From NCBI GenBank assembly GCA_020720625.1, contig DYOH01000003.1, positions 29,893 through 93,892 on the forward strand: DNA of 64,000 nt. Direction: 5' to 3'. A program made the position numbers and the translations under genes. The notes beneath the pieces were generated by a model. That model did no database searches. It was not told the DNA's origin and saw only the letters and a list, made by a program, of their open reading frames with translations. The stretch comes from Acetofilamentum sp. GTDB taxonomy: Bacteria; Bacteroidota; Bacteroidia; Bacteroidales; DYOH01. Of this stretch, positions 40,735-51,612 are shown piece by piece. Every line of letters starts with the position of its first letter. Within the stretch, counting starts at the first letter, position 1.

Positions 40735-43700
40735 ATGAGAAAAGCATTTCTTTTTATCAGAATATATCTATTTTTGGGGCTAATTATTAGCCCCTTAATT
40801 GGCTTTTCTCAACTTATCGACCAAGCAAATATCAACGAATATACAATCAAAGATGGTTTATCGCTGAGTTATATTACAACCGTTTTTCAGGATAAAAACG
40901 ACTTTATTTGGGTTGGAACACAAGACGGACTAAACAGATTCAATGGTTCAAAATTTACTTTTTTTCGACATAACGCATCAAATCCATTTTCCATCCCCGG
41001 CAATTATATCAGGTCAATGGCGCAGGAACACAATGGCAATTTGTGGATTGCCACCGAAAACGCTGTATGTATTTTCGAACAATCTACCTCTGCGTTTTAT
41101 GTAATTATGGATAGTCATTCGGATAATTATCAGATGGTAAGCGATATTATTGTAAACGACTCATCTGTTTATCTAAATGCATCAAATGGGATTTTTAAAA
41201 TTAGGAAATCGGATTATGCTATTCAGTATTTCGAGCATTTTAACGACCCTTTTAATTTCGAATGCAATACTTGTCTAAATCAATTGATTGAATTAGACCC
41301 TCATCTTTTGCTGATTGCGTCGAAGGATGGATTGTTTTTATTCAATAAAGATTCTGAGTCTTTCTCACGCTTTACCCATAAGAAAAATAATGTAAATTCA
41401 TTGCCAACAAATTCGACCATAAGTCTTTATATGATAAATAAAGATAGCGTGCTTATTGGTACAACTTATGGGTTAAGTCTTTTTAATCCTCAAAAATATA
41501 CCTTTAAAAATTTTTTATTGACCGATAATGAATTAAAACTTTTCAATTATCGCAATATTATTAATTCTATAAAACGAGATCAGGAAGGTTTTTTTTGGCT
41601 GGGTACAAAAATGGGTATTCTGATTTTTGATTTGCATACCGGAGTTTTTTCAACGGCATTAGACTACAATCCTGCAATTTCTAAAATTCAGGACAAAGAA
41701 ATTAATGCACTACTTCTCGATAAAACCAATTCATTGTGGGTAGCTACAGCAGGAAGTAATTTATTTAGTATTTCGCGAAATAAATCTTTTTTTAAAAAAC
41801 TGAATCACTATACCAAAACACCTGCTTACGAGATAAGGGGTGTATACCTTAGCAGCAACAATTTACTTTTTGTTGGTACAAATAATAATGGACTATTTGT
41901 GTATAATGATAAAAAAGAGTTGTTTCGATATTTTTCTCCCGATAATTCAGTTTTGAAATCATTTTCGATTTTAAGTATGGCGGAACTTCCTGATCAAAAT
42001 GTTGTTTTGGGCACAAGCGAAGGGCTTTATCTATATAATATACAAAGCAATAAAATAGAATTTTTTTCAGAAAATTGGAAGCATCTTCCCAAATTTATTT
42101 TTCAGAATAACCGTATTTTTGATATTGAAATTACGAATAAAAATCATTTTTGGCTGGCTACAGAAAATGGATTAATTTATGCGAGCGAAAGCGATTTTAA
42201 AGCTTTTTATAGCAGCCAAAATGATTCAAGCTCATTAAGCAATAATATTTGTTATACACTTGAAATCGATTCTAGCGGGCATTTATGGGTCGGCACTTTG
42301 CATGGATTAAATAAACTCATCGATTTTGAAAAGGGAACATTTAAACATTATTTTGAAGATCGAACAAATAAAGGGCTTCCGAATAACTCTATATTAAGTA
42401 TATATCAGGAAAATGCGCGCACGCTTTGGATTGGTACAGAGAGCGGATTAGCAAAATTCTATATGCAGGCCGATACATTTAAACATTACACCGTAAACGA
42501 TGGCTTGCTTAATGATTTTGTTTACTCCGTATTTACTGACAAGTACAATCGGGTTTGGTTCTCAACAAATAACGGGGTAAGCCGACTTACCCCCCAAACA
42601 AGCGAAATTTTTCATTTTGGAAAATCCGATGGCTTACAGGATTATGAATTTAACTTATGCGCAGGCCACAAAGATAAGAATGGCATAATATATTTTGGGG
42701 GTAATTCGGGCTTAAACTTTTTTAATCCAGATTCTTCGTTCGTTCAGGAGAATGTTCGTCAGGTAAAAATATATTCTATTATTGTTACACAAAATGGTCG
42801 TCAGGAAGAAATTATTGTCTACGACCAAAAAGAATTTGCATTTTTTTATAAAGGACTGCACATACAGCTTAATTTTGTGGTTCCCGATTATAATTCTATA
42901 GGAAACTATGCATATCAATACAGAATGCTTGGTATAGATGATAAATGGGTGAACCTTGGAAAAAGAAATACCGTAAGTTTTTCTCAATTGCCAGTGGGCG
43001 AGTATATTTTTCATGTAAAAGGAGCCAATAACCATGGTGTGTGGAATAAAGAAACCACATCTGTGAAAATTATTATTAAACCTGCATTTTATAACAGTCG
43101 TGTGGCTATTTTTACCTATTTATTTTTTGGTATAAGTTTTATTTTGATGTCGGTATTTTTTGTAACAAGTAGGCTTCGAAAAGAAAACTCCTTACTTAAA
43201 CAAAAGGAGAGGGATGCCCGCAAAATTGCTTTACAAAAAGAAGAATTGCAACAGCAAAACCTGAATATTCGCTCGAGCATGGAATATGCCCAACGTATTA
43301 TTTATGCCATGATGCCATCTGTGGATGATTTTAAGAAAATCCTGCCCGAATCTTTTATTATTTACGAGCCCAAAGATATTGTGAGCGGAGATTTTTACTG
43401 GATTGCCCAAAGAAATGGCTTAGTTTATTTTGCTTTGGTAGATTGCACGGGTCATGGTATTCCGGGGGCTTTTATGTCAATTATTGGGTTTGATATTCTG
43501 CGAAATGTAGTTAATAAAATGCATTTTACAGAGCCTGCCGATATTTTGAGCCATTTAAGTATGGATTTGGTTGAAGTGCTTACAAAAGAGAGCAGTAGTA
43601 AGGAATCCTTGCAAGATGGAATGGATATGTCGGTTTGCGTATTAGATACATCAAACAATACCCTGAAATTTGCCGGTGCCTATAATCCATTATATCTGGT

Positions 43701-44040
43701 TAGAAATAATAATATTATAGAATACAAAGCCGACAGGTATAGTGTGGGTGCAAGTGGTATAGCCTCGGGTCATAAATTTAGTACCAAAATTATTCAATTA
43801 CAACCCGACGATATTATCTATTTATTTTCTGATGGTTACACAGACCAGTTTGGTGGGCCTGAAAACAAAAAATTTAAACATCGCCGGTTCAGGCATTTAT
43901 TACTTAGCGTGCACAAACACCCACTCCAGATGCAGAAGAAAGCGATTTGGAATGCCCACCAAGCCTGGAAAAAAGGGCTCGAACAAGTAGATGATATTTT
44001 AATTATGGGAATTAAACCTTATTGTATTAATATTAAATAG
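40735..44040 (+). CDS. Sensor protein: beta-propeller (two-component regulator propeller repeats), triple-Y domain, TM, SpoIIE/PP2C phosphatase
   Basis: FQDKNDFIWVGTQDGLNRFNG propeller repeats; YQYRMLGIDDKWVNLGKRNTVSFSQLPVGEYIFHVKGAN; SpoIIE SGDFYWI, VDCTGHGIPGAFMS, FSDGYTDQFGG, DDILIMG. Confidence 0.92.
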   Translation: MRKAFLFIRIYLFLGLIISPLIGFSQLIDQANINEYTIKDGLSLSYITTVFQDKNDFIWVGTQDGLNRFNGSKFTFFRHNASNPFSIPGNYIRSMAQEHNGNLWIATENAVCIFEQSTSAFYVIMDSHSDNYQMVSDIIVNDSSVYLNASNGIFKIRKSDYAIQYFEHFNDPFNFECNTCLNQLIELDPHLLLIASKDGLFLFNKDSESFSRFTHKKNNVNSLPTNSTISLYMINKDSVLIGTTYGLSLFNPQKYTFKNFLLTDNELKLFNYRNIINSIKRDQEGFFWLGTKMGILIFDLHTGVFSTALDYNPAISKIQDKEINALLLDKTNSLWVATAGSNLFSISRNKSFFKKLNHYTKTPAYEIRGVYLSSNNLLFVGTNNNGLFVYNDKKELFRYFSPDNSVLKSFSILSMAELPDQNVVLGTSEGLYLYNIQSNKIEFFSENWKHLPKFIFQNNRIFDIEITNKNHFWLATENGLIYASESDFKAFYSSQNDSSSLSNNICYTLEIDSSGHLWVGTLHGLNKLIDFEKGTFKHYFEDRTNKGLPNNSILSIYQENARTLWIGTESGLAKFYMQADTFKHYTVNDGLLNDFVYSVFTDKYNRVWFSTNNGVSRLTPQTSEIFHFGKSDGLQDYEFNLCAGHKDKNGIIYFGGNSGLNFFNPDSSFVQENVRQVKIYSIIVTQNGRQEEIIVYDQKEFAFFYKGLHIQLNFVVPDYNSIGNYAYQYRMLGIDDKWVNLGKRNTVSFSQLPVGEYIFHVKGANNHGVWNKETTSVKIIIKPAFYNSRVAIFTYLFFGISFILMSVFFVTSRLRKENSLLKQKERDARKIALQKEELQQQNLNIRSSMEYAQRIIYAMMPSVDDFKKILPESFIIYEPKDIVSGDFYWIAQRNGLVYFALVDCTGHGIPGAFMSIIGFDILRNVVNKMHFTEPADILSHLSMDLVEVLTKESSSKESLQDGMDMSVCVLDTSNNTLKFAGAYNPLYLVRNNNIIEYKADRYSVGASGIASGHKFSTKIIQLQPDDIIYLFSDGYTDQFGGPENKKFKHRRFRHLLLSVHKHPLQMQKKAIWNAHQAWKKGLEQVDDILIMGIKPYCINIK

Positions 44041-44042
44041 CT

Positions 44043-47000
44043 ATGCTGCAAGTTGTTAAGGCATCTGCCGGAGCCGGAAAAACTTATTTTCTAACGAAAG
44101 AATATTTAACTTTGGCTTTTAAAAGCCCTCATTATTTTAAGACTATTTTGGCCGTTACTTTTACAAACAAAGCAGCCGAAGAAATGAAAGTTCGCATTCT
44201 TAAAGAGCTTAATATTTTGGCCAACAATAGAAAATCCGATTTTGAAGATCATTTAATTGCCGAACATCAACATATTACCAAAGAGAATATAGCTGCTTTT
44301 GCACTGCTTGTGCAACAAGAATTACTTCACGATTATTCCAGATTTGAAGTAAAAACAATCGACAGCTTTATGCAGTCTTTAATTCGGGCATTTTCTTACG
44401 AGATTGGGATTCACAAATCATACGATTTAGTTTTGGATACTAATCAGGTAATTGAGGAATTAATGGTAGCTTTGTTTGAAGATGCTTTGTCTAATGATGT
44501 TTTATATCAATGGGTTATATCCTTTATAGACCAGAAAATTGAGAAAGGGCTAACTTATAATATTCTGGCGGAAATAGCCAAATTTGCACAAAACCTGTTT
44601 AAGGAAGATTACCAGAAACTTAAAATTAATTCCGAATTTTTAACGCCCCAGCAATATGAACATATAAAACGACTTCTCGAAAATGAAATAAAAAGTTTTG
44701 AGGTTAAAATGATTGAAATCTCAGAACATGCAAGGAAATTTGTTGAAAAAAACGAAGCAATAGAATTGAAAAATGCAAAATACGTAGTAACATATCTCAC
44801 CGAAAAAATTTGTTCGAAAAAGCCTGACTATAAACCCGGCGTAAATGCCAATAATTATTTAATTGATAGTAAATGGGACGAAATTAAAGGAGATAAAGCC
44901 AGAATAAAACAATACCAAAGCGCACTGCAACCTCTGTTAAAAGAAGCCATTGCTCATTATCAGCAAAACAAAGGAGTATACTTTTCGGCCAAAGCCATCA
45001 TCAATAGTCTTAATCAGACAATAGTAATGCGTCAAATGGATGCCTATTTACCAAAATTCAGGGAGATGAATAATTCTCTAATAATTTCGGATTTAAATTT
45101 ATTGCTACATCAAATACAATCGCAAAACGAGGCATTATATATCTACGACAAAATTGGCAGCAGGTTAAACCATATTTTGATAGATGAGTTTCAGGATACC
45201 AGCAATTTTCAGTGGGAAAATTTTAAACCATTAATTGAAAATAGTTTGGCCGAAGCAAAAAAATGTTTGATTGTGGGCGATATAAAGCAGGCCATATACC
45301 GATTTAGGGCTGGCGACTGGAAATTATTGCATTTTAAAATAAAGGAGCAGTTTGCTCAATATATAAAAAGCGAAGTACTTGAGTATAATTTCCGTAGTAA
45401 TAAAAATATTATTGGATTTAATAATATGATTTTTAGTGTTTTAACCCAAAAAATTCAGAATATTGCAAACCAAAAACTAGATACTTTTTCTATTAGTGAA
45501 GAAGATAGAGCATTTTTAAATCCATTTAAAACGGTGTTGACAGATGTATATGCGGATGTAGCACAAAAATTACCAAAAAATAATAATACAAATAACGGCA
45601 GAGTAAGAATTAAATTCAATACCAAGGATGAAGCAAAGGAAAATATCGGTGAGATAATTCAATCGTTGCTCACTGAAAAAGAATACGCTCCTGGTGATAT
45701 TGCCCTTTTAGTGCGTGGTAATGCCGAAGCCGAAACTGCGGCTAATCTGCTTTATCAATATATGGATGCTAACCTGAATAGTGTAAAATATCAGATTATT
45801 ACATCAAAATCCTTGTTACTAAAAAATTCGGAGGCAGTGAATGCACTCGTTCATTGTTTACATTACGCAAACTCAGGTAAGGATAAGATTAGTTTAATTG
45901 CACTTTACCGCAATTTGCAGATTATTAAAAATTTACCCATCCTCGATTCAGATATCGCTAATCTGAGCGCAGGATTGGAGTCTGCCTATTTTTCGCCCGA
46001 ATTTTTGCAGATTTTGGAAAATAGCCAACAATATACCATCTACGAATTGTCGGAGAGAATTATTTTCGGTTTGAAACTGCAAACCGAATACGAAAATGCA
46101 TATCTTCAGACATTTCTCGATTATTTGCATAATTTTAGTTTTTCGAAAACCGGACAGTTCGATGAGTTTAAAAAGAGGTGGGAGAAGAACAGTAGCGAAT
46201 TGTCGGTTCAAATTCCCGAAAAAACTAATTCTGTGCGAATACTAACTGTGCATAAGTCTAAGGGATTGGCATTTAATGTAGTTATTATTCCGGCATTGGA
46301 AAAATTCGATAGTTCATCCTTAGCAGGTAAACATATTTGGGTAAAGAACCGATGGAATAAAATCGATGAATCTGTTTTCAATATCGAAATGAAGCAAGAG
46401 TTGCTCGATTCTTATTTTGCCGCAGATTATTTTATCGAACAAATTCAAAGTGATTTAGATTTAATCAATCTGATATATGTTGCCTTTACAAGGCCAGTAT
46501 TTGAACTAATTGTTCTGTCACAAATTTCTAATAGCGGAAACTCTTTGCAGAATACCTTGTTTGATATATTGAGTCATCCAATAGGGCTTAGTTCGCCTAT
46601 GTCGGCCGATTTTGCAAATGCATGGAATAATGAGCAAAAATGTTTCGAGCTTGGCGTTGATTTTAAGCCTGTTAGGCATGCTAAAAAAGAAAAGAGTTCC
46701 GAAATTTTTTTAGATATTAACGGTGAAAAAGCCGATTGGAGAGAGCATATTTCTTTTCGGAGTTCGATAAACGAATTTATTATTCATTCTGTGCAGGCGT
46801 TGCACGATAAAGTGGCATACGGAAAATTACTGCATCTAATTATGGCGCAGATAAAATATGCAGACGATATTGAGCATGTTTTTCAGAACTTTTATCACGA
46901 AAAAATACTTTCCAGACAATTAATGGACGAATTAAAGCCACAAATTTTTCGCTTTGTGCATTTACCCGAAGCCGCAGATTGGTTTTCGCGCAGGTGGACT

Positions 47001-47231
47001 GTAGTGAATGAGCAGGGCATTATTACCCAATCGGGGGAGCTTAGAATTCCGGATAGGGTAATGCAAAATCAGAAGCAAATGCTTGTGGTTGATTATAAAT
47101 TTGCAATTCCATCAGAGGAACACGAAAATCAAGTAAAAGAATATATTCAAATACTTAAAAATATGCAAGAATTGCCTGTTGACGGGTTTTTGTATTATCC
47201 CGACTTGGCTCTAATAAAAAAAATGGAGTAA
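44043..47231 (+). CDS. UvrD/RecB-AddA-like helicase-nuclease
   Basis: VVKASAGAGKTYFLTKEYL (Walker A), ILIDEFQDTSNFQ, IVGDIKQAIYRFRAGD, ILTVHKSKGLAFNVVII; C-terminal MLVVDYKF nuclease-like motif. Confidence 0.92.
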   Translation: MLQVVKASAGAGKTYFLTKEYLTLAFKSPHYFKTILAVTFTNKAAEEMKVRILKELNILANNRKSDFEDHLIAEHQHITKENIAAFALLVQQELLHDYSRFEVKTIDSFMQSLIRAFSYEIGIHKSYDLVLDTNQVIEELMVALFEDALSNDVLYQWVISFIDQKIEKGLTYNILAEIAKFAQNLFKEDYQKLKINSEFLTPQQYEHIKRLLENEIKSFEVKMIEISEHARKFVEKNEAIELKNAKYVVTYLTEKICSKKPDYKPGVNANNYLIDSKWDEIKGDKARIKQYQSALQPLLKEAIAHYQQNKGVYFSAKAIINSLNQTIVMRQMDAYLPKFREMNNSLIISDLNLLLHQIQSQNEALYIYDKIGSRLNHILIDEFQDTSNFQWENFKPLIENSLAEAKKCLIVGDIKQAIYRFRAGDWKLLHFKIKEQFAQYIKSEVLEYNFRSNKNIIGFNNMIFSVLTQKIQNIANQKLDTFSISEEDRAFLNPFKTVLTDVYADVAQKLPKNNNTNNGRVRIKFNTKDEAKENIGEIIQSLLTEKEYAPGDIALLVRGNAEAETAANLLYQYMDANLNSVKYQIITSKSLLLKNSEAVNALVHCLHYANSGKDKISLIALYRNLQIIKNLPILDSDIANLSAGLESAYFSPEFLQILENSQQYTIYELSERIIFGLKLQTEYENAYLQTFLDYLHNFSFSKTGQFDEFKKRWEKNSSELSVQIPEKTNSVRILTVHKSKGLAFNVVIIPALEKFDSSSLAGKHIWVKNRWNKIDESVFNIEMKQELLDSYFAADYFIEQIQSDLDLINLIYVAFTRPVFELIVLSQISNSGNSLQNTLFDILSHPIGLSSPMSADFANAWNNEQKCFELGVDFKPVRHAKKEKSSEIFLDINGEKADWREHISFRSSINEFIIHSVQALHDKVAYGKLLHLIMAQIKYADDIEHVFQNFYHEKILSRQLMDELKPQIFRFVHLPEAADWFSRRWTVVNEQGIITQSGELRIPDRVMQNQKQMLVVDYKFAIPSEEHENQVKEYIQILKNMQELPVDGFLYYPDLALIKKME

Positions 47232-47232
47232 A

Positions 47233-48555
47233 TTATTCTTTAGCATCATAATCAAGCTTATCTGAATAGCTGGGCGAATAAGCCATTAAAATATAAAATA
47301 TTAAAGAAAAGAAAATTACACCGTAACTTCTTTCTAAAATCGATTCAAAAAGCATATTAATACCTACTATGCTTAAATGAGAAAATAGTAGAAACCTTTG
47401 TTGAAAGATTGAAATAAAGAATGGTGCGCCATAAAATAATACAAATAACAAAAATCCAAAAATGCCTAAACCTAAAAAAGTTTGTAAAAACTGATTATGG
47501 GAATCAAACATGTGTACATCGTCTTTGCGTATTTGTTTAACTTCATTTTTTTCGTATAGCTCTTCTTTTACATCGCCAATGCCAACACCTGTCCAGAAAT
47601 TTTCTTTAATTGTATAGATGGCGGTTTCCCAAATAAGAAGTCTTTCGTTTTTTTGCTGAACTTCTTCTCCTGCATCAATTGCCGGTGTGTTTGTTTCTTT
47701 TAAATTCATGGGCTTACTAAATCGCGTATGGAACAGTGCAAAATAGATGAGTGTAGAAAATAACAAACTATACAATATTCCAGAAAAGTATCTTTTATAT
47801 TTAATTATCTGCAAATAGAGCGACAAAATAACTATAAAACTGAGGGTAAGAATACCTGCTCTCGAATTTAATAGAATGATAATCAGACTAAAAACTACTA
47901 TAAAGGCCTTAAAAATGATTCTCAAATAATTTTGTTTAAACGAATGGGTTTTTAAAAAATAAAACAAAATGGCCACGCTTAAAGTTAAATACATTGCAAC
48001 GTAGGCTGGATGAAAAAAATGTGATAAACTTGAATAGGTAAATTCCGATTCACCTAAACGCAAAAGTTCTAAACGGGTTTTCGAAAAATCCGCAGGATAA
48101 ACCCACGAAATTACCACAAGTTCATCTCCCCATAAATACAAACTCCTTTGCAAGGCAGCCACTAATATGTAAATAGTATTTAAAAAACTTCCAAAAACAA
48201 AGGCAAGTAATATTTTCTTAATGTTTTTTTCAACAATCGGATTTTTATACAGAAAAATTAGGGGAAATAGCAAAAAGGAAAGCTTTATTTGAACTTTAAA
48301 CCATGCATTATATGTATGCTCCGAATGTAAAGTACCCAGAATGTGCGACATAAAATATAAAATCGATAAATAGAAAACAATTCCGTACGAAGATTGATAA
48401 TCAGGAAGTTTAAAATTCTTGTAAAAACAGGGGTTAATTAGATTTACAATAAGCAGGAAAAAGGCGAATAAGGCACTTATGCTAAATGAAAATGGCAAAA
48501 CCACAATAGCTCCAAATAACAAAAAATAGCCTGATTTGTTTAAAATGTGAATCAT
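47233..48555 (-). CDS. O-antigen ligase/polymerase-like membrane protein
   Basis: 440 aa with multiple TM segments; GVGIGDVKEEL and DSHNQFLQTFLGLGIFGFLLFVLF typical of the Wzy_C family. Confidence 0.85.
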   Translation of the reverse strand: MIHILNKSGYFLLFGAIVVLPFSFSISALFAFFLLIVNLINPCFYKNFKLPDYQSSYGIVFYLSILYFMSHILGTLHSEHTYNAWFKVQIKLSFLLFPLIFLYKNPIVEKNIKKILLAFVFGSFLNTIYILVAALQRSLYLWGDELVVISWVYPADFSKTRLELLRLGESEFTYSSLSHFFHPAYVAMYLTLSVAILFYFLKTHSFKQNYLRIIFKAFIVVFSLIIILLNSRAGILTLSFIVILSLYLQIIKYKRYFSGILYSLLFSTLIYFALFHTRFSKPMNLKETNTPAIDAGEEVQQKNERLLIWETAIYTIKENFWTGVGIGDVKEELYEKNEVKQIRKDDVHMFDSHNQFLQTFLGLGIFGFLLFVLFYGAPFFISIFQQRFLLFSHLSIVGINMLFESILERSYGVIFFSLIFYILMAYSPSYSDKLDYDAKE

Positions 48556-48620
48556 CTCTTAGTCCGATTTTTTGCAAAATAAACAAATCAACTTATATTT
48601 TCAAAAAACTATCTAATTTA

Positions 48621-48628
48621 TACTTTTG
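48621..48628 (+). promoter_or_regulatory. -7 box TACTTTTG upstream of LuxC-like gene
   Basis: Fits TAnnTTTG, 18 nt upstream of ATG 48647. Confidence 0.45.
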
Positions 48629-48646
48629 TAAAATTAATTTATTGAA

Positions 48647-49708
48647 ATGATATTAACTGAAAGAATAGCTGCTTTTGTTGAATTGGAAACATTTCTGAGA
48701 CAATTTATTTTCCAAAATAAAAATAATTCTCTGGCTAAAATCAACGAAAAATATTATAATAATTTTTCAAATACTATTCAAAATGTTCAGCATAGCAATG
48801 CCTTTTTTACTCATCAAAATGTTTTGAATGCCATTGCCGGAATAAATATATTTCTTGATAAGAAGCATTTAACCGAATGGATAAGCAGGTACAATATGAC
48901 AGACGATTTTAGTCCTAAAATTGTTGGTTTAGTGCTTGCCGGAAATATCCCATTGGTTGGCTTTCACGATGTGCTTTCTGTTTTAATATCAGGACATATT
49001 GCTAAAACGAAGCTCTCTTCTAAAGACGATAAACTGATGTTTTTAATACACGAAATTTTAGTTGAGATTGAACCCCGATTTGCTCAACGGTGGATTATTA
49101 CCGGCGGTAAACTCAACGATTTTGCTGCAATAATTGCCACCGGAAGCAATAATTCGGGCAGGTATTTCGAGTATTATTTTGGCAGATATCCGCATATTTT
49201 TCGGAATAACCGAAATGCTGTGGCCGTTTTGAGTGGTAACGAATCGGATGAAGAATTAAGTGCTTTGGCCGACGATGTTTTTATGTTTTTTGGATTAGGA
49301 TGCCGAAACGTATCAAAAATTTACATTCCGCAGGATTATCATATCGAATCTTTATTCAATGCTTTTAACAAATACAGCAATCTCTTTAATCATCATAAAT
49401 ATGCTAATAATTATGAGTATCAGAGAACTATTTTGCTTTTGAACAAAATTCCCCATTTGGATACCGGTTTTTTACTTATCCGCGAATCCAATGCAATTGC
49501 ATCTCCATTAGCTGTTTTGCACTACCAAACCTACAAAAACATTCAAGCACTTAAGGAATATCTTAATTCGGAAAAAGATGCTATTCAATGCATTGTTTCT
49601 GGTATTGCTGATTTTCCCGAAGCCATTGCACCCGGTAAAGCGCAATTTCCAAATGCATGGGATTATGCCGATAATGTTGATACCATTCAGTTTTTAAACC
49701 ACTTGTAA
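48647..49708 (+). CDS. Acyl-CoA reductase (LuxC-like)
   Basis: VLAGNIPLVGFHDVLSVLISGH and YFGRYPHIFRNNRNAVAVLSGNES. Confidence 0.82.
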   Translation: MILTERIAAFVELETFLRQFIFQNKNNSLAKINEKYYNNFSNTIQNVQHSNAFFTHQNVLNAIAGINIFLDKKHLTEWISRYNMTDDFSPKIVGLVLAGNIPLVGFHDVLSVLISGHIAKTKLSSKDDKLMFLIHEILVEIEPRFAQRWIITGGKLNDFAAIIATGSNNSGRYFEYYFGRYPHIFRNNRNAVAVLSGNESDEELSALADDVFMFFGLGCRNVSKIYIPQDYHIESLFNAFNKYSNLFNHHKYANNYEYQRTILLLNKIPHLDTGFLLIRESNAIASPLAVLHYQTYKNIQALKEYLNSEKDAIQCIVSGIADFPEAIAPGKAQFPNAWDYADNVDTIQFLNHL

Positions 49709-49711
49709 GGC

Positions 49712-50626
49712 TTGAAAAAATTGAAAAAAAAATACCTGATTTTAATTGCCGGACCTACGGCAGTTGGCAAAACCGATATGGCTATACGTATTGCACAGCA
49801 TTTTCGTACATGCGTTGTTTCTGCAGATTCCAGACAGATTTATAAAGAAATGAATATTGGTACTGCTGTGCCTACCCAAGAGCAGCTTTTTGCGGTAAAG
49901 CATTATATGATTCAAAATCACTCTATTACCGAAAATTTCAACGCAAGTTCTTACGAATTCGAAGTTTTAGCCCTTTTAAATCAGCTTTTTACACATCATG
50001 ATTTGATTCTACTAACAGGCGGTAGTGGCTTGTATATCAATGCACTTTTGTATGGTATCGACGATTTGCCTACTATTTTGCCCGAAATAAGAAATTATTG
50101 GCAAAATTTTTTTGAACTACATGGCTTATCTAAACTTCAGCAAGAACTTCTACAAATTGATTCGGAGTATTACCAACAGGTAGATTTGAAAAATCCGAAG
50201 CGCATTTTAAAAGCATTGGAAGTTTTTTCTCAAACCAAAAATAAATATTCATCGTATTTAACTAATTCAAAAAAAAACAGAGATTTTTCTGTTATAAAAA
50301 TTGCCTTAAACATAGATAGAAATGAGCTTTACAATAGAATTAACAAGCGGGTTATCAATATGATTAACTTAGGATTGGTAGAGGAAGTAAAATCATTAAG
50401 CAACTATAAATATTTAACTCCATTAAAAACAGTGGGCTACCAAGAGATTTTTGAATATCTGGAAAACCGCATTTCTTTGGATGAAGCCATCGATTTAATT
50501 CAACGAAATACCCGGAAATATGCCAGAAAGCAAATCACTTGGTTTAGACGCGAGACAGATATTTATTGGTATAATCCTACCGAAACGGAAAACATTATTC
50601 AATTAATAAATTCAAAAATAGAATGA
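49712..50626 (+). CDS. miaA: tRNA dimethylallyltransferase
   Basis: LILIAGPTAVGKTDMAIRIAQHF, SADSRQIYKEMNIGTAVPT, RNTRKYARKQITWFRRE; TTG start. Confidence 0.95.
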   Translation: MKKLKKKYLILIAGPTAVGKTDMAIRIAQHFRTCVVSADSRQIYKEMNIGTAVPTQEQLFAVKHYMIQNHSITENFNASSYEFEVLALLNQLFTHHDLILLTGGSGLYINALLYGIDDLPTILPEIRNYWQNFFELHGLSKLQQELLQIDSEYYQQVDLKNPKRILKALEVFSQTKNKYSSYLTNSKKNRDFSVIKIALNIDRNELYNRINKRVINMINLGLVEEVKSLSNYKYLTPLKTVGYQEIFEYLENRISLDEAIDLIQRNTRKYARKQITWFRRETDIYWYNPTETENIIQLINSKIE

Positions 50627-51612
50627 TATACAGCATTATAGTACCCGTTTACAATCGACCTCAAGAAATTGAAGAGCTTCTAGAGTCTTTGTCGAAACAA
50701 ACGTTTAAAAATTTTGAAGTTTTGGTAATCGAAGATGGTTCTCAAGTTCCTTGTCATGAAGTGATTGAAAAATATGAGCAGCAACTTCCATTGCATTATT
50801 TTATCAAGCAAAACGAAGGGCCTGCGATGACGCGTAATTTTGGTTTTACCAAAATTAATGGAGAATACATCATTTTTCTGGATTCTGATGTTATTGTACC
50901 CCCTGATTATTTGCAAATTGTAGATAATCAGCTAAAGCAAAAGTATTCCGATGCTTTTGGAGGCCCCGACAAGGCGCATAAGTCATTTAGTGTCATCCAA
51001 AAATCAATTAATTATGCCATGACATCTTTTATTACAACCGGAGGAATTAGGGGAGGTAAGAAAAAACTCGATAAATTTTATCCCCGTAGTTTCAACATGG
51101 GAGTATCTAAATATGTTTTTCACGAAATGGCCGGTTTTTCAGAAATGCGATTTGGCGAAGACCTCGATTTTAGTATCAGATTAATCATAAATGGCTTTAC
51201 AACACAGTTAATCCCCAACGCATTTGTATATCATAAGCGAAGAGCTAATTTCCGCCAATTTTTTAAACAAGTACATAATTCCGGCATTGCCCGTATTCAT
51301 TTATATCGCTTATATCCCAAATCGCTAAAACTAGTTCATACGCTTCCGGCAATTTTTACCATCGGCATTTTATTTTGGTTTTTAATCTTATTTATTTTTC
51401 CGCTTTTAGGATTGATATTGCCTGCATTTATGACCATCATTTTTCTTGATGCAATGCTCCAAAAAAATAGTTTGTTGGTTGCTTTAAGTGCTATTATTGC
51501 TACATTTGTGCAATTAATCGGTTATGGCAGCGGTTTTATTCGTGGAGTATGGAATATCCTACTGCTGGGTAAGAAGGAGTTTCAGGCATTTAGAAAAAAT
51601 TTTTACAAGTAA
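50623..51612 (+). CDS. Glycosyltransferase family 2, membrane-associated
   Basis: YSIIVPVYNRPQEIEELLESLSKQTFKNFEVLVIEDGS; C-terminal TM segments; overlaps miaA by 4 nt. Confidence 0.92.
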   Translation: MIYSIIVPVYNRPQEIEELLESLSKQTFKNFEVLVIEDGSQVPCHEVIEKYEQQLPLHYFIKQNEGPAMTRNFGFTKINGEYIIFLDSDVIVPPDYLQIVDNQLKQKYSDAFGGPDKAHKSFSVIQKSINYAMTSFITTGGIRGGKKKLDKFYPRSFNMGVSKYVFHEMAGFSEMRFGEDLDFSIRLIINGFTTQLIPNAFVYHKRRANFRQFFKQVHNSGIARIHLYRLYPKSLKLVHTLPAIFTIGILFWFLILFIFPLLGLILPAFMTIIFLDAMLQKNSLLVALSAIIATFVQLIGYGSGFIRGVWNILLLGKKEFQAFRKNFYK

